Assembly (NCBI GenBank): GCA_021613375.1
Contig: CM038702.1
Location: 23,337,849-23,401,848, forward strand
From: Megaleporinus macrocephalus
Lineage: Eukaryota > Chordata > Actinopteri > Characiformes > Anostomidae
Length of the DNA stretch: 64,000 nucleotides
Direction: 5' to 3'
Shown: piece by piece, positions 1 through 13,264 of the stretch
How the letters are laid out: each line of letters begins with the position of its first letter
How positions within the stretch are numbered: position 1 is the first letter of the stretch
Program-made: the position numbers and the translations under genes
The notes under the pieces: model-generated
What the model was told of the DNA's origin: nothing
The model's database searches: none
The model's input: the letters and a program-made list of their open reading frames with translations, nothing else

Positions 1-79
1 GTGGCTCAAAATTAGAACTTATTCTGTCAAAAATTTGACAGAAACTTCTGATTTGCTATTCTAAAATCAAAATCTGAGT

Positions 80-270
80 CACTTTATCCGAATCAGAATC
101 AGAATCAGAATCGTTAATTTAATATTTTTATTTAATGTCACACAAACAAGGAATTTGTCTTGGTGAGGCACATCAGTATGACATGTAAGAAGGACAATAT
201 TACACTAAGAGAAAGGCACAAGAAGATACAATAAATAGAATAAAGAATGAGAACAGTAAGAGTATTGAAG
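80..270 (-). repeat. LINE (L2/CR1-like) 3' tail, antisense
   Basis: Read on the minus strand this ends in tandem GATTCT units (plus-strand 'aatcagaatcagaatcag' at about 90-112). Just inside the tail is a 'gacaaattccttgt' block. The same arrangement, a 'caaatttcttgt' block followed by an AATAAA-like stretch and GATTCT repeats, closes the LINE at 55.4-56.5 kb on the plus strand. I infer a 5'-truncated LINE 3' UTR. No coding part is visible. Confidence 0.7.
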
Positions 271-2130
271 AGCCAGGAAAGGTGCTAATAAGCGTGACGA
301 TGCTTTGCCAAACAGATATATCAAAATCTGTGCTTATAAGTATATGGATATTTTACACATAAGTAAGCAGACATATATTATAAGAGGTATTATTTACAGA
401 CTCTCTACAGCTGTGCAAATAAGCATTTGTTTCATTATTTGCCTTATGCACTAAGAACAAAGGAATTGAACTTGGTAGGCCAGCACAGGAACATAAAGCA
501 TGTTTAAAATGACCATTAGTGCAAAAACACACAATAAATACAATACAAATACAAATCCTCATACCATCCAAAGTTATGGCTAAGATAAACATACAAATAA
601 TGAGCTATTGACTCAGTTTTCAGCTTTAACTGAGTTACAATTAAAAATTTTGTTGTGTTTCTTCTTCTTTGGTGATTGTTACAAGCTTTGTCCAGAGCTC
701 GGTTCCTCCGCTGCTTTGGGTTTATGGGTAACTGTTGTCAGGGATTATGTTGCCATGCTCGTTCTCTTTAAAATACTGATCACTGACACTCTACTAATTG
801 AGCTTGGCAGGCTGGCTCCTACTCGGTGCCTTAAATAAACTACTACACTGGGGAAGTGTGTGTGTGTGTGCGAGCACGTGCATGAGCGTTTGTGTTTGAC
901 AGCTTAAATGGGTTTTAATAACAGGTTTCATGCTGTCCTGTGCATTCCAACACTAATGCAGTATTAAAACACTCCTGTGTGTCTTGCTGTAATTCTTTAG
1001 TATTCTTTTTTCTTTAGTGTCCTGGAGAGGTCACTGTGTGTGTGGGTGTGTGTGGGGGGTTTGCAGGGGGCTTCCTGTGAATTTTACGACTGGATTACAT
1101 GCAGGAATTACTAGATTGTAATTGACCAGCAGGTGTGGAAAGTAGGAGGGAGAGGAGGGGCTTATTCTTTCTGTCTTTCTTTGTCATGCAAGCTTGGCAC
1201 TGCAACTTGCTTTTCCAGTTTATACGTCCCTCTTGTTTCTCTTTCTCCCTTTTTCTGTCCCCGTCTCTCGCATGTTCTCTCGCCCTCATCACTCTTTCAG
1301 CAGCTGCAAGGCAGTTGAACTCTTGAAACAGTTTAGACAAATCATTATACTGTTAACGTGTGTGTGTGTCTGTGTGTATATGTGTGTATGTGTGTGAGTG
1401 TGTATATGTTTGCACTAGGGACACAGCCATTAGTAGTATTAGAAGCAATCAGACAGTGGTTTTGCTCTAAGGCCTTTTCTGGCATGGGAATACAAGAGCA
1501 TGAGCGTTTCCAATGCAGGGACATTAGCAGAAAAGCTACTTACTGAGAATTTGAGTAAATGTTTAAAAGTTTCACATAGTTCAGCAGACCATGTGTAGAC
1601 CATGTAGGCCAAAAAGGGAAATTCATTTCTTTTATATTTCTCATTTGTATACGGAGGGTCAGAGTGGTTTGATGTGAAATTGATCACTGTAGGGGAACAT
1701 ATTGATGATAGGAACCAACATTGTGAGGTCAACCATGCATTTTAAGTTCTTGCCAAAATGAATATACAAATCAAATAAATGCATTTTAAAAATATGTTAG
1801 GCTCCATGTAATAACTGTAAGGTAACTTTAAAGCATTAAACTTCTCTGGTTCTTATCGCTACCCATTAGAACAATGACTTGTTGTTTTAAAGTACTTCAC
1901 TTTAGAGCACTCTGAATGACTTCATTAATGCTTTAATAAAGCAGATATTTCAAAAAATCTGCAGATTGTGCAATATGTTGGACAAAATGCAAATCAGGAC
2001 AAACGAACCATAATAAACTTTATATATTCAGAGAGTGGGTCTTTGTCCCCTTGAGATAACTTTTTGGATATTACACAGCAGGGGCTTTACAGAGGCGTAT
2101 TTTGCATTTAACTTACATTTAAAATATCTA
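271..2130. other. Unique non-coding stretch, no gene recognised
   Basis: No family or exon recognised. It holds short TG tracts at about 855-870, 1038-1056 and 1359-1402, and a CT-rich patch at about 1165-1290. The short open frames here, including the 97-residue minus frame at 1439-1732, lack any known motif. Confidence 0.6.
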
Positions 2131-2139
2131 TTATACACC

Positions 2140-2250
2140 TTTTCCCAACCTAAACCAAGTCCTAGTGCTAACCCTAACCTCAACGTACAACCCAGACATA
2201 AACCAAACCCTGGCCCTAACCTTAACCTGTGTATTAATCCTAATGTTGTT
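2140..2250. repeat. Degenerate telomere-like CCCTAA-type repeat
   Basis: About 100 bp of irregular 'ctaaccctaacc' and 'ccctaaccttaacc' words on the plus strand, not in perfect phase. Interspersed CCTAA-like words also occur in the dispersed repeat at 39.5-39.8 kb. This may therefore be a fragment of such a repeat rather than a true interstitial telomere. Confidence 0.5.
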
Positions 2251-2659
2251 AACAATCACTGGACTTTCACAACATATGCTATGCATAGCTTGAACATTAA
2301 GGGATAATCTACTGGAGGGCTATGCAAAAAAGTGGAACACTCCCCTTTAACTCATTTAAATCTGTCCCCATGGATTTTATTATTGTTTATCAATGTTGGG
2401 CATAGTAAAATACTGAAGCTACCTTGTTTCCTATCACTGTATAATAGAAGCAGCTGTCTTTATTTTTGAATATACAGAAATAGTTTGTGAGCAAGTGCAA
2501 TCGTACACATTCAGAAAACAAGTCACACTGCAAGTTCTGATTTATTTGTTTAAATAGAATCAGACATTTTAAAATACTGGCGTTTCATATTCATGTTTAT
2601 TTTTCTTTTAAAAAAGTAAAAACTATAAATTTCGCAAGTAAATTATCAAATCAAAGTTT

Positions 2660-3692
2660 ACTTGACACATACATATTTGTACATGTTTTGAGAGACAACA
2701 CGAATAGCCAATGAGAATGACAATAGCACTGCCCCAAACCAATCAAGTCGGGGAACTAGAGTTCCAGCCATTTCATGTTTGGTTGAAGCACACAGCACAG
2801 AGTGTATATGTAGCGGCAGCTTAACCCATGTGCTAGTAATCTGGTTACTACAGGCGTCACAGTCGAGCAGCGATATAAGATAAAATAAGAGAAAATTACG
2901 ACAGAAAATGTTAACTACTACTGAAAGAAACATGTTAATGTGGTAATAATCTTAAATTAATCTGCTAAAATAAGAAGAACAGGTAAACAGGTGCTGTCTT
3001 GCTGCTGTGTTGACAAAGCACTACGGGATGTTTGAGCTTTAAGTGCTCGTGTATAGCAGCTGTACTGTTGTGATCATCTCCACTGTGTAGAGCTGACAGA
3101 GCACCACACTGTTGTGTTTCTGTGTGAAACACTCCCACAACTTTAGATACACGCTCCGGATAAATCCATGCTTTCAGTAGGCACGGCCACCTTTAGGACG
3201 CATCAACGCACATTATGCTAATAGGCGTAATTTCATAATCGATAAAGATAAATATGAGTAGAGAAAAAATCCTGAGTAGAGAAAACTTTATTTTCTACTG
3301 AAAACAGAATCGCTAAACCAACTTTCCATTAGAGCCAACAGAGTCGACTCACCACGATGAGTGAACATAAACAGAGTCCTTTCCTCAGACAGAATTTAAA
3401 GGGCCAGCAACAGCTTCTTTAATACAGTGTCTGTGTGTGAATACTGTATATAGTAATACTGCACCATATATATGTGTGTGTGTGTGTGTAATTAATTTAT
3501 TTGAAATACGGTTGTGTAATGTTCTATAGTAAATTTGTTATAGAAAATAAATCAGAAGATAAAAACAATTTAACAAAATTGCTAAATCTTCACTTCTCAC
3601 TTAAAGTAAAAAGGCAATAGTCCTATATATTAATATTGACTGATATAAAAAACAAATTGTGATAAGATTTTTTCCCATATCGCCCAGCCCCA
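2660..3692. mobile_element. Candidate hAT-like non-autonomous element
   Basis: The right end at about 3655-3692 reads 'cccatatcgcccagcccc'. Its reverse complement, beginning with a 'ggggctgggcgatatggg' motif, is typical of fish hAT-type termini. The left boundary is not clear; 2660 is only an approximate start. No transposase frame is present. Positions 3118-3230 are shared with 38764-38885, which supports a dispersed family. Confidence 0.45.
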
Positions 3693-3739
3693 TATATAAG
3701 GTAAGCAAGATAAAATAAACAACAAATATGTAAGATAAT

Positions 3740-3830
3740 AAAATAACATAAACAATAATAATAATAATGATAAGAAGAAGAAGAAGAAAAAGAAGAAGAA
3801 GAAGAAGAAAAAGAAGAAAAATGAAATAAA
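3740..3830 (+). repeat. (AAT)n/(AAG)n microsatellite
   Basis: A short AAT run at about 3753-3768 is followed by imperfect AAG/AAAAAG units to about 3822. The minus-strand frames through it are only poly-Phe/Ser or Leu translations of the repeat. Confidence 0.9.
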
Positions 3831-3839
3831 TAATACACA

Positions 3840-5640
3840 TAAATAAACCCTAAAGAAATATAAAACACAGGAAGGTGTCAATGGGGATGAACAAGTGCAG
3901 AATGCAAAATGTGCAACAAGTAGATGAAATTAATGACTGAAATGTATGAAAGTGCAAATAGTGCTATGCAACTGAGCAGAAGTCCTATGTATGATGTGTG
4001 TGTGAGGTTGTCCTAGTTGCTGGATTATTATATTATTCTTTATGTTATTTCTTAGGTTTAAGTCCTGTCTAATTTAAATCTTGGCACACACTTACAAATG
4101 CCAGGTAATAAATGAGCTAAACTGAAGTGAAGGACAGATGTATCACTGGCTTATTAGATTTTATGCATTGTTATGTAGTCAATATAGGGCCTTTAGTACA
4201 AACAGGCAGAGTTATTCTTACGTTATAGAAATGTGTAAGAGATGATTGGACCTGTCAGTGGGTCCCGGTCATAGTAGTAGTTAAGTTTTTCTTTAACTTC
4301 AGAAGCAAACAGAAAGCAACCCATGTATTTTCCTTCTGTTAATTTACTACGAGAGGCCGAATGATGTGACAGACATTTCTTTACTCTGAAGTCTGGAAAC
4401 TCATAAGCTATTGCTCTGTAACTGTTTGCTTTCAGTGCCATGGGTGTGTATGTGTCAGTAATAGTATCACTTCCCGCCCCCAAATGGACTACAGCAGAAA
4501 AATGTGATTTTGTCTGATAAAACTAATGAGGGCAATTTTAATGTCCCAGACGTGTGTATTGAGTTGCCTTAATGTGCTCTTGGCTTCATCCAAACATGAC
4601 ATCCGTCCATTAAAGTACCCCATGCATGTGTGTGTGTGTGTGTGTGTGTATATGGGTGTGTCTATGTGTGTGTGCATTTTTGTTAGTGTGTGTTAGAGGG
4701 AACCTTTCTAAGAAATATGTCACTTTTCCGCTTCTTCGTTAGCCCATTATCAGACTAGCCTTTGGAATGAGGCAGTCATGGCTTCCTGGTTCCTTCCTGT
4801 AGCGTAATGAGCTTAATTACCCGTCCAAACAATAGTTAGGGTAATTGCGCTAACGCATAAACGCAGTCATCGCACTGGCACTTCCTGACCCAAAATGACG
4901 TGGTATCGGTCAGCATGGCGACAGACAAAGGAGCCGTGGGAGGGAGAGATGACCTTACAGTATGAGTATGTGGTGGATTTCATGCACGGTATTAGGTCGA
5001 GGTTGTTTTTTCAGTGAGTTTCAGTTTGAAAGAACACTCAAAAAAATAGTGCTTTGAATTTTCATGAGTCATATGTGTCACATGGTTTCACATGAGTATG
5101 TTCCAAGACAGTTCTTATCAAAATACATAAATTTAAAGAACCTATTTCATTTATGCACAACCATATGACACATATTAACTATTTCTTCAGCCGTAATGTA
5201 TCTCCACCATTTTTTGAGAGTATAGCCAGATTCAAATCTTTTACATAATAGCTCAATACCAACATCTGATCAAACTCATTCCTCAGCATAATAATTGACT
5301 CTCTGATGCCTAAGCAGTGCTACTAAGATCAACAGCTCTATTCCAGGGCATACTGTGATAATGGACTAGCAGATAAAGGCTTTTGTTCTGAGAGTGCAGT
5401 GCTTAAGTGCTTCCCATATTTACACACCAGTTCAATGCTGGCATGTTTTCCCTGTCACAGTATTAAGTTTGACCCTCCTTTGCTGACGTAGGTCTCTATG
5501 ATTCGAGATATTTTGGAATCAACCTTGTTTCAGAGTGACACGTATCAATTCCACACAATAATCTTAACTCCAAAAACCAAGACACGGCAGAACTAAGAGT
5601 TCAATATTATTCATTTAATTAATATTAATTAAAATTTTCC
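3840..5640. other. Mostly unique non-coding stretch with TG microsatellite
   Basis: No exon recognised. A (TG)n tract lies at about 4627-4672. Positions 4735-4950 differ in texture from their surroundings and are listed separately as a possible conserved block. The 86-residue minus frame at 4223-4483 has no recognisable domain. Confidence 0.55.
4735..4950. promoter_or_regulatory. Possible conserved non-coding element
   Basis: A compact, non-repetitive, moderately GC-balanced block next to a TG tract. It contains a homeodomain-type TTAATTA core ('gagcttaattaccc', about 4810-4822), a second 'gggtaattgcgc' word and a TGACG half-site near 4896. Regulatory function is inference from composition and site content; no alignment was possible. 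Confidence 0.25.
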
Positions 5641-5649
5641 TAAACATTT

Positions 5650-5890
5650 TACAGAGCTGTTGCTGTGAAATCTTAAGTGATTGCTATGTAGCTGCTATAA
5701 TACCCTAGGTCGTTGCTAAAGTGTTGCTATGTTATTCTAGGTGGTTACTAATGTGTTGCTAGGCCCTTTGCTAGATGGTTGCTAAAATGCTGCTAATCTT
5801 TAGCTGTGGTATCCCAGGTGGTTGCTGAGCTGTTGCTAGGTCATGATGTTTGCCAAGATGTTACCGGGCTGTTGCTATGTGTTAGTATGT
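5650..5890 (+). repeat. GTTGCTA-type minisatellite
   Basis: Degenerate tandem array of roughly 20-25 bp units built on 'gttgctaggt' and 'ggtggttgctaa' words, with about ten recognisable GTTGCTA/G cores. The motif is common in fish genomes. An isolated inverted fragment of the same type lies at 27068-27127. The frame at 5843-6034 overlaps the array and is not a gene. Confidence 0.8.
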
Positions 5891-7309
5891 ATTTGTTTAG
5901 TGCAGCATCGTAAATCATATTTTTTATCATTATCATTAAAACTCAGCTTTAATGGAAACAACTCAAAACAGCGTGCAGCAAAGGGTTACCATGAACTTGC
6001 TACACCTCCAGTCATCCTTAAAAATAATAAATAATTCCGGACCAACTAGGAACGTAAGACTAAACTAATACCATAAAAATTTGTATGTTAAAACGAAATA
6101 CAATCTAGTGTGTCTGACGTCACACTATTAGTTTTTGTTTTGTACACGAGTGAATTGTACTTTTGCATTTTGCAAATTGTCTGTACTCACATCAAGTCAA
6201 AGGCACATTACTTTAATAATAATTTATCACTCCTCACATCATCATTATATTTGACAGCTTCATCAAACATCATATTTCAATATGATTCAGCCCTGTTTGA
6301 GTTTAACATTCAACATTGTGCCATTCATTTCCTATAGGATGTGATCAAATTAAAACCATTTGCACGATTGATCCCAAAACCACAAGCACACTGTACCTGA
6401 ATAGCTTCTACAGAGTTTTAAGTCTCTGCTTCTGCTTGTTCCTCCTCCGATTAAAAGTAGTAAATGAACTGTGGCCATAAACAGTCACTGTAATATACTC
6501 ATCATCACGCCTGGTCTTTTAGCTCTCTGCTATATAGTTTTTATAGCTTGTTGTATGAGCTTTTGTGCTTCTCTGCAAGCAAGATGAGTTCTGCCACCAG
6601 CCTGATGCAGGTTTGTTTGAGCCACAAAAAACTTAATAAAAATATACACAGTGTCGCAGCTTGTCAGTTTCAGATTTGGTGTTAAAGACGACATTAATAT
6701 GAATATGTTCATTTTTAAAAGCTCAATCCCACCACCACACATGGTTAACTCTGGTTTGATTTAATTGATTTTTTTCATTATAAATTTTGACCTTGTTTTT
6801 AGTTTTCTAAACTATAACACAGTTGGACTAATGCTCTGTGAGCTGTGGAGGCATGTTTTGATAGCCTGTCTGATTAGTGATGGCACAATATCTTACACTT
6901 TGTATGCATATGATTTTGGGCAAATTTGAACATCGCTGTGTGGAATCGAGTCCAACGCTTTGAAGCTGACTCCTTATTTCTGACTTTCTGGAACTGAGGA
7001 TTTGATTCTTTTAGATTCAGTTCTGCAGTTTCACAACTTGTTTATACTCCTCTAGCCAACAACTGCATTAGGCATGATGACCGGAGACCCATGCACAACT
7101 GCTCTAGTGCATAACATTTTATTGGCTTTACTACGGGGATTACGCAAACTGTGTGTGCACAATTGATCATTTGAGTCAGCAATGGCTGCAGCTTTCAGTA
7201 GCTAAATTCACTAATTACAAGAGCTGTTTGGATTCTTTCAACATGTAGTGCAGGAAACAAGCAGGCAGTTCTCGGCAACCTTGGATGGGTAAGCATTTTT
7301 TCCATTAAC
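5891..7309. other. Unique non-coding stretch
   Basis: No gene or confident repeat recognised. Positions 6866-7040 contain words reminiscent of fish hAT ends ('tagtgatggcacaatatctt' and a 'gaatcgagtccaacgctt' block), but no inverted partner could be defined. Confidence 0.5.
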
Positions 7310-7425
7310 TTAAAGCAGAAGTATTCAGCTCTGGCCCTGGAGAGCTGGTGCCCAACACACTCTGGTAAAGTTACTGCTCAAACACACCTGATTCAACTCA
7401 CTTGTCAATTGCTGGCTTTAATCAC
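7310..7425 (+). repeat. Dispersed fish repeat fragment
   Basis: The words 'ctctggccctggagagctgg' and 'acacacctgattcaactcac' resemble a dispersed repeat frequent in fish genomes. It appears as an isolated fragment without a coding frame. The family assignment rests on recognition only. Confidence 0.5.
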
Positions 7426-7704
7426 AAGTATTTACAACTGGATAATGATGATAAATTTACTCTGTTGGCATCAACTACAAGGTTTAAAATTGGATTATGC
7501 TGATATATCTCTTTTTCTCACAATCACTATGTTTTTGACAGAAGGTTTTATTTATTAATTGTTTTTAAATCTCCATAAAGTAGTTAGAAGACTACATTTA
7601 GAAGAAAATTTAATTACTGATATATTGCTGTACTCCAATCATTGAATGGATTTGCTCAGTTCCATCAGCAGCACCTGATAAAGAAGGATGGATTAGATTA
7701 ACTA

Positions 7705-7895
7705 GGTATGGGACGATAACTGTAAATATTAGGCGTTCTCGAGGAGAGATTTATAAATGCTATGGCACGAATTCTCACACACATTTATTTATATGTGTTT
7801 ATTTTTATTTTTTGAATAAGTAAATGTTCAGATAATTGAATAAAAAACATAAGATTTTATTTTGAATCGTGTGATAATATCATGCATACTGTGGA
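7705..7895. mobile_element. Possible small hAT-like MITE
   Basis: Starts with 'ctaggtatgggacgataact', a motif seen at fish hAT-like ends, and about 150 bp later has 'gaatcgtgtgataatatcat'. The inverted match between the ends is weak and no target duplication was defined. Confidence 0.3.
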
Positions 7896-8321
7896 ATGAA
7901 TGGGATGCTAGGGTAAGTCTTTAACACTGTCACCTCAGAGCTGGTTTAGAGGTGATTATTCGCTCAGATGGTGCTGAAGCAGGTAGTTTTCTGACTAGCT
8001 ATCTAAAGTTCTGTGCCTGTTCTCCACCTTCATGGTTATTGAACCCTTACCAAACCCATTACTGTACTCCATCACTTCCAGTCACTGTTTACTGAAAGTT
8101 CTTCAACATTTAATTTACTCTTTCCACCAGTTCTGTGATATCCAAATAAAATGGTCAGCTGGGTTTGTTGAGGGCATGATTACGCACTTATCACTTATAT
8201 CTTGGTGTGTTGGCTCGTTCGGTGCATTTACATAATTATCTTAATGAAATATAATTTAGCTTAGAACATTTTTGTAGATCTCTCAGACACACAGAAATGC
8301 ACACACACTGTGCCCTGTACT

Positions 8322-8333
8322 ATGTGTGTGTGT

Positions 8334-8377
<44 letters not shown>

Positions 8378-8379
8378 GA

Positions 8380-8418
<39 letters not shown>
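8322..8418 (+). repeat. Compound (TG)n(GA)n microsatellite
   Basis: About 13 bp of TG runs into about 85 bp of nearly pure GA with a few interruptions. The flanking frames encode only Arg-Glu or Ser-Leu dipeptide repeats. Confidence 0.95.
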
Positions 8419-8420
<2 letters not shown>

Positions 8421-8599
8421 TCAGCATCTATTTCTCTTGAGAACGCAAAGCTGAAGCCCTGTGGTGATTTTCTCACACACTCACACACTCACACATGTTT
8501 ACACACTAAACATTAGCAGTGGTCAGTCTATGGGAAAATACATTCTCAGCACTGCCCTCATAGAGGAGCTGTGAGTGTGAATTAATGTGTTTTAGTGTA

Positions 8600-9030
8600 T
8601 GTGTGGGGGTGTGTGTGTGTGAGAGAGAGAGAGAGATGATGCTTCTACTTTCCACCCAGGAGCTATTTCAGGCTTAGTGTCAAAGCACAGTGCAGCGTGC
8701 TTATTTTAATCAGGCTCGTGAAACGAGAACTTTTTGTTTGTACCAGAATATACTAATCATATAAAAAAGGGTGGGGGACAAAGGAAAGAAGAGAGAGAAA
8801 TAAAAGGAGACAGGGAGAGAGACGAGCACAGTGAGAGCAAAAGAGAGAGAGAGAAAGGGAAGAAACAGTAGGAGAAACGCACAAGCTGAGAGAAATTAAG
8901 AGAGAAAGATGGTGAGAAAGAGAAGAGAAAAGACAAAAAAAAAGTAACATGGTACAGACAGACAGTGATAAAGGAGGGCAGTAAGGAGACATGGAGAGAG
9001 AGAAAAGAGAGAGGAGAAAGAAAAACTTGT
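8600..9030 (+). repeat. TG/GA tract and purine-rich region
   Basis: A short TG/GA tract at about 8607-8637 is followed, after about 120 bp of unique DNA, by a purine-biased region (about 8760-9028). That region consists of imperfect GA, GAGA and GGAAA words. It is the same asymmetric type as the pyrimidine tracts at 42.7, 51.5 and 60.2-61.5 kb but on the opposite strand. Confidence 0.8.
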
Positions 9031-9800
9031 TGTTAAGAGTTGTTGAGAGGTTTTTTTGCCTACAGTTTTGAAGTATGTTTCATGTTTACATCACTGTCAT
9101 AGATACATATCACACGTTGAGCCCCCCTCAAGTGCAGCTGTACACGTGCCTTTGTTGAAGAACTGAAGGATGTAGGAGCTGAAGATGTTCTGAAGGAGTC
9201 CAACTGCTCTGGCAATTTTTGATCACAATTTCAGTCTATGTGTAAACTAACAAGATTTGAGATTGTTCATATGCCTGCGTGAAGCTCTTGCACACCAAGA
9301 CTCAGATTCTGTTAAGCAGTCAGACAACACTGGTAAAGACAACATTAGACAAGAAGAGAAAGCATTGTGTTGGCGTAGAAGGTAGAGTAAACATCACACA
9401 CACTTTTAGAATCTGGAAAAACTATAAAGCTTCATAGGACAGGGGTGACACAGAGAAGGTAACAGCATATGTTCCAATGTTTCATAATTAACGGTGACAG
9501 AGATGAACACTCTGCTGTCGGATCTTCACTGATTTCTTATTAGCCATGAGACATCTGTTAATCACTGTTAGTTTTTGCCAATGAGTAAAAGCTAATTCAA
9601 GATTTACTCTGTTTTTTCTCTATCATTCTTTTTTCTTTTCCTCACTTCTTCTGAACACATCATATTCAGTCTACAAATACATTCTTTTGGAGCAACAGTT
9701 GATACCAGCTTTTGAAAATGCTGACAATATGAATTGTACCCAGTGGACTGTGTTGTTGTATCAATTCAAGAACTAAGCAGCATGGGAACTACTAGGAACT
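9031..9800. other. Unique non-coding stretch
   Basis: Nothing recognised: no ORF of interest, no repeat family and no strong regulatory signature. Confidence 0.5.
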
Positions 9801-9804
9801 ACTA

Positions 9805-10172
9805 GGGGTGGGTGAAAAACCGATACACGATTGCAATATTTTGTGTGCCGATATTGTTTTGATACAAGGACACCAACAATCCAAAAACCAAAAATATTTT
9901 ATTACATAAGTTTACAGTATGAATTTTACGATTTTATTCTGTCTGTTTGACAATCCCATTTTGCAGCAATAAAAAACATAATTCTAGTGATATGATCAAA
10001 CTGAAAACCATATTTCATAGTAATTATTTTTTCCTTTGCAGTTAAAAAAGGCAGTAAACTGCAGTATCTTGAATGTTACAACATGACACTACTCAGCATA
10101 TTGCAATGTTTTTAAAATCACAGCAAAATGATTTAAGTATTGTGATGATATCATATCTTGTGATTACTAGAA
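9805..10172. mobile_element. Candidate hAT-like MITE (about 370 bp)
   Basis: The left end 'ctaggggtgggtgaaaaacc' followed by 'gatacacgattgcaatattt' is a typical fish hAT-like terminus. The right end 'gtgatgatatcatatcttgt' approximates its inverted partner and closes next to a second 'actag' word. The interior is AT-rich with no transposase frame, so it is inferred to be non-autonomous. The target duplication is not certain. Confidence 0.5.
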
Positions 10173-11142
10173 ACTATTGATTTGCTCTGATGGTGAACAA
10201 CACAATCAATTAAATAAAATAATATTAATATAATTTATATAATTTAATTTATTTGTTTTCTTGTCCATCTCTGCCTCTTCCTTTCTGTTTATCTCTCTTT
10301 CTATGTATCTACCTGTTGTATATGTACAGTGAGTCGTTGTGAAAGAACTGTCAGAAAACTCTGCGTAATGTTCCAGTGCTTCAACACGTACACACTACCT
10401 GAAGCGTGTTTGGATGCGTGTGTGCATTCTTAGTAGAAGCTCTGCTCCAGGCCATGACCTTTCACCTAAACAAATGCTTGAACGCTCATATCTTGAGTAT
10501 GCGTGTGTGTCTAATTGTTTTCCTGGCTATTCTTACAACACAGCTTGTCTGAAGTGCTATTAAAACACATTTTGTACCTGGACATGTTCCATATTCAAGA
10601 GAAACTGCTTTAAACAGATGTGACTGGATCTTTTCCAACTGAGTGGACACAATCAGGATATGCACAGGAAGTAAGCTGGATCTAATTGACCTGCCCATGC
10701 CCCACCCACACATGCACTAGGTTTCGTTGCTAGGTAAGACAACCTTTACAAAACATGAGTACAAATCCCTCCCAACCTGAAAGATGAACTAGTTTCTATC
10801 AAAATACCTCTAATCTGATTACCTCTAACATATTATTCTTTGTATATGTTTATTTTGTATGCGTATGAAAGGTCACAAGGGAGAGACCTGAAGGTAGATC
10901 AGCTGTAGCTTTTGTTGCCAAGTGATTAAACTAATGCTCGTACGGTGACAAATTTGCTGTTGTTTCAAACCTACCTCGTTTTATTTGAGTTGTCTTCTCC
11001 CAGTGGAAGAATGGACAGAAACACCCGTGAATTTATTCAGAAAATCAGAGTTTGTAGTTGTAGAGGACATTCAAGTACAGCTCAACCACCCAATAAAAAT
11101 CTTTCAACCTCAGATGCATAGCCAGTTAATACATTCACATAT
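10173..11142. other. Unique non-coding stretch
   Basis: Nothing recognised. The 75-residue minus frame at 10486-10713 has no motif and no splice context that I can defend. Confidence 0.5.
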
Positions 11143-12029
<887 letters not shown>

Positions 12030-12340
12030 GCACTTCCAGGAGTGCTTAACAATTTTACAAAATGCAACTATGTCAAAACAGCTACCCTGAAGGAACATTT
12101 GTTATCTGCTTTAGATCAAGCCTATATTAGCACAACTGTCAGAAACAAGTTAGGCTGAGGTTTTCCGCCATGAGATATTTATCAGTCTGTGCATTGTAGG
12201 ATGTCAGTAGTTTTGAAGGTAATTCCTCAGTTCAAGAACATGCATGTGGACAACATGCCAGCTTGTAGAAGAGGAAGCACCATCTTACTCATGCAGAGTG
12301 AGGCAAGACTCTCTTAGACTCCCGGTCACGGATGGCTGTG
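12030..12340 (+). repeat. Direct duplication, copy 1 (partner 13740-14070)
   Basis: Aligns by eye with 13740-14070 in the same orientation. Both contain a 'tttatcagtctgtgcatt' word followed by 'aggatgtcagtagttt', both share the stretch around 'atcaagcctatattagcaca', and both end with similar 'ctcggtc/cccggtc' words. The core (about 12075-12270) is clearly homologous and the flanks are more diverged. The two lie about 1.7 kb apart. A tandem duplication or two insertions of one unclassified repeat are both possible. Confidence 0.8.
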
Positions 12341-12889
12341 ACATCTAACTCACGATCTCCCAACGATAAGACCAACACTTAGACCTAACTGTGTGTATAC
12401 AACATGGTAACTTTGGGGCTAGTATGCTAATTTTGTGTTTTAGTTTGAACATCATTTTTAAGCATTGTTGTCTTTCTTACACTCACAAAGTGTTTGACAC
12501 ATCAACTTTTTCATTATTGGCGTCTCTCTGTACTAACTGACTTTGCTGATCAATCATTAAGTTGTAGCACTACTTCACTTCTAATGGCAGAGCACTGTTA
12601 TTCAGGCCAAGTCACAGAAAGTTGCCATACATGTAGGGAAATGCACATGAACCGAACAGGCATGTGACAATGTTCATGTGTACATGTGCAGGATTTATGC
12701 TGAGGTGTTAGTAAAACAACTTCAATAAATACACACATGGAGACAGATTAGCTTAGAGAACATCAGAAACCTGTCCATTACTGTATAGCAACACACTCTT
12801 GATAAAGAAGGGTAGAATAAAAATAAATGGTTTTGATTTTTAAAAAATATATTGTTTTTATTATAAGGGTTCCTTAGACTTACTAACTT

Positions 12890-12990
12890 TACACATCTTT
12901 AGCAGAGGTGCTAATAATTTTGGACAACTAATCACATAATCGCTGTCATAGCAACACCTTGTTTCTCTAAAACACTAGGCGAAATATGTA
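12890..12990. mobile_element. Possible Tc1-like terminus fragment
   Basis: The word 'agaggtgctaataattttgg' resembles the ends of a fish Tc1-like family. Only one end is visible, so this is weak. Confidence 0.25.
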
Positions 12991-13264
12991 AGATGAACTA
13001 AAATGCACTAAAATTATTAAAGCAATGTGAAAAAAATAACAGTTTTGACAGGACGTAGAATACGTCTACATTAAGGTGCAGAGATATCTAGTGAAGTTAA
13101 CACATAAACCTGCTCGCCCTGGCCCACCCTGTTTTGTAATACCCTTTTTGGACCTAATGAGGTGATAATGAGTCAATGCAGTGTGGAGCTTGCAATTAGT
13201 CCAACTAGAGAGGATGAAGAAGTAGCACTGCTCTGATTGTGTATTCTAACCTCTTGGTGTTTTC

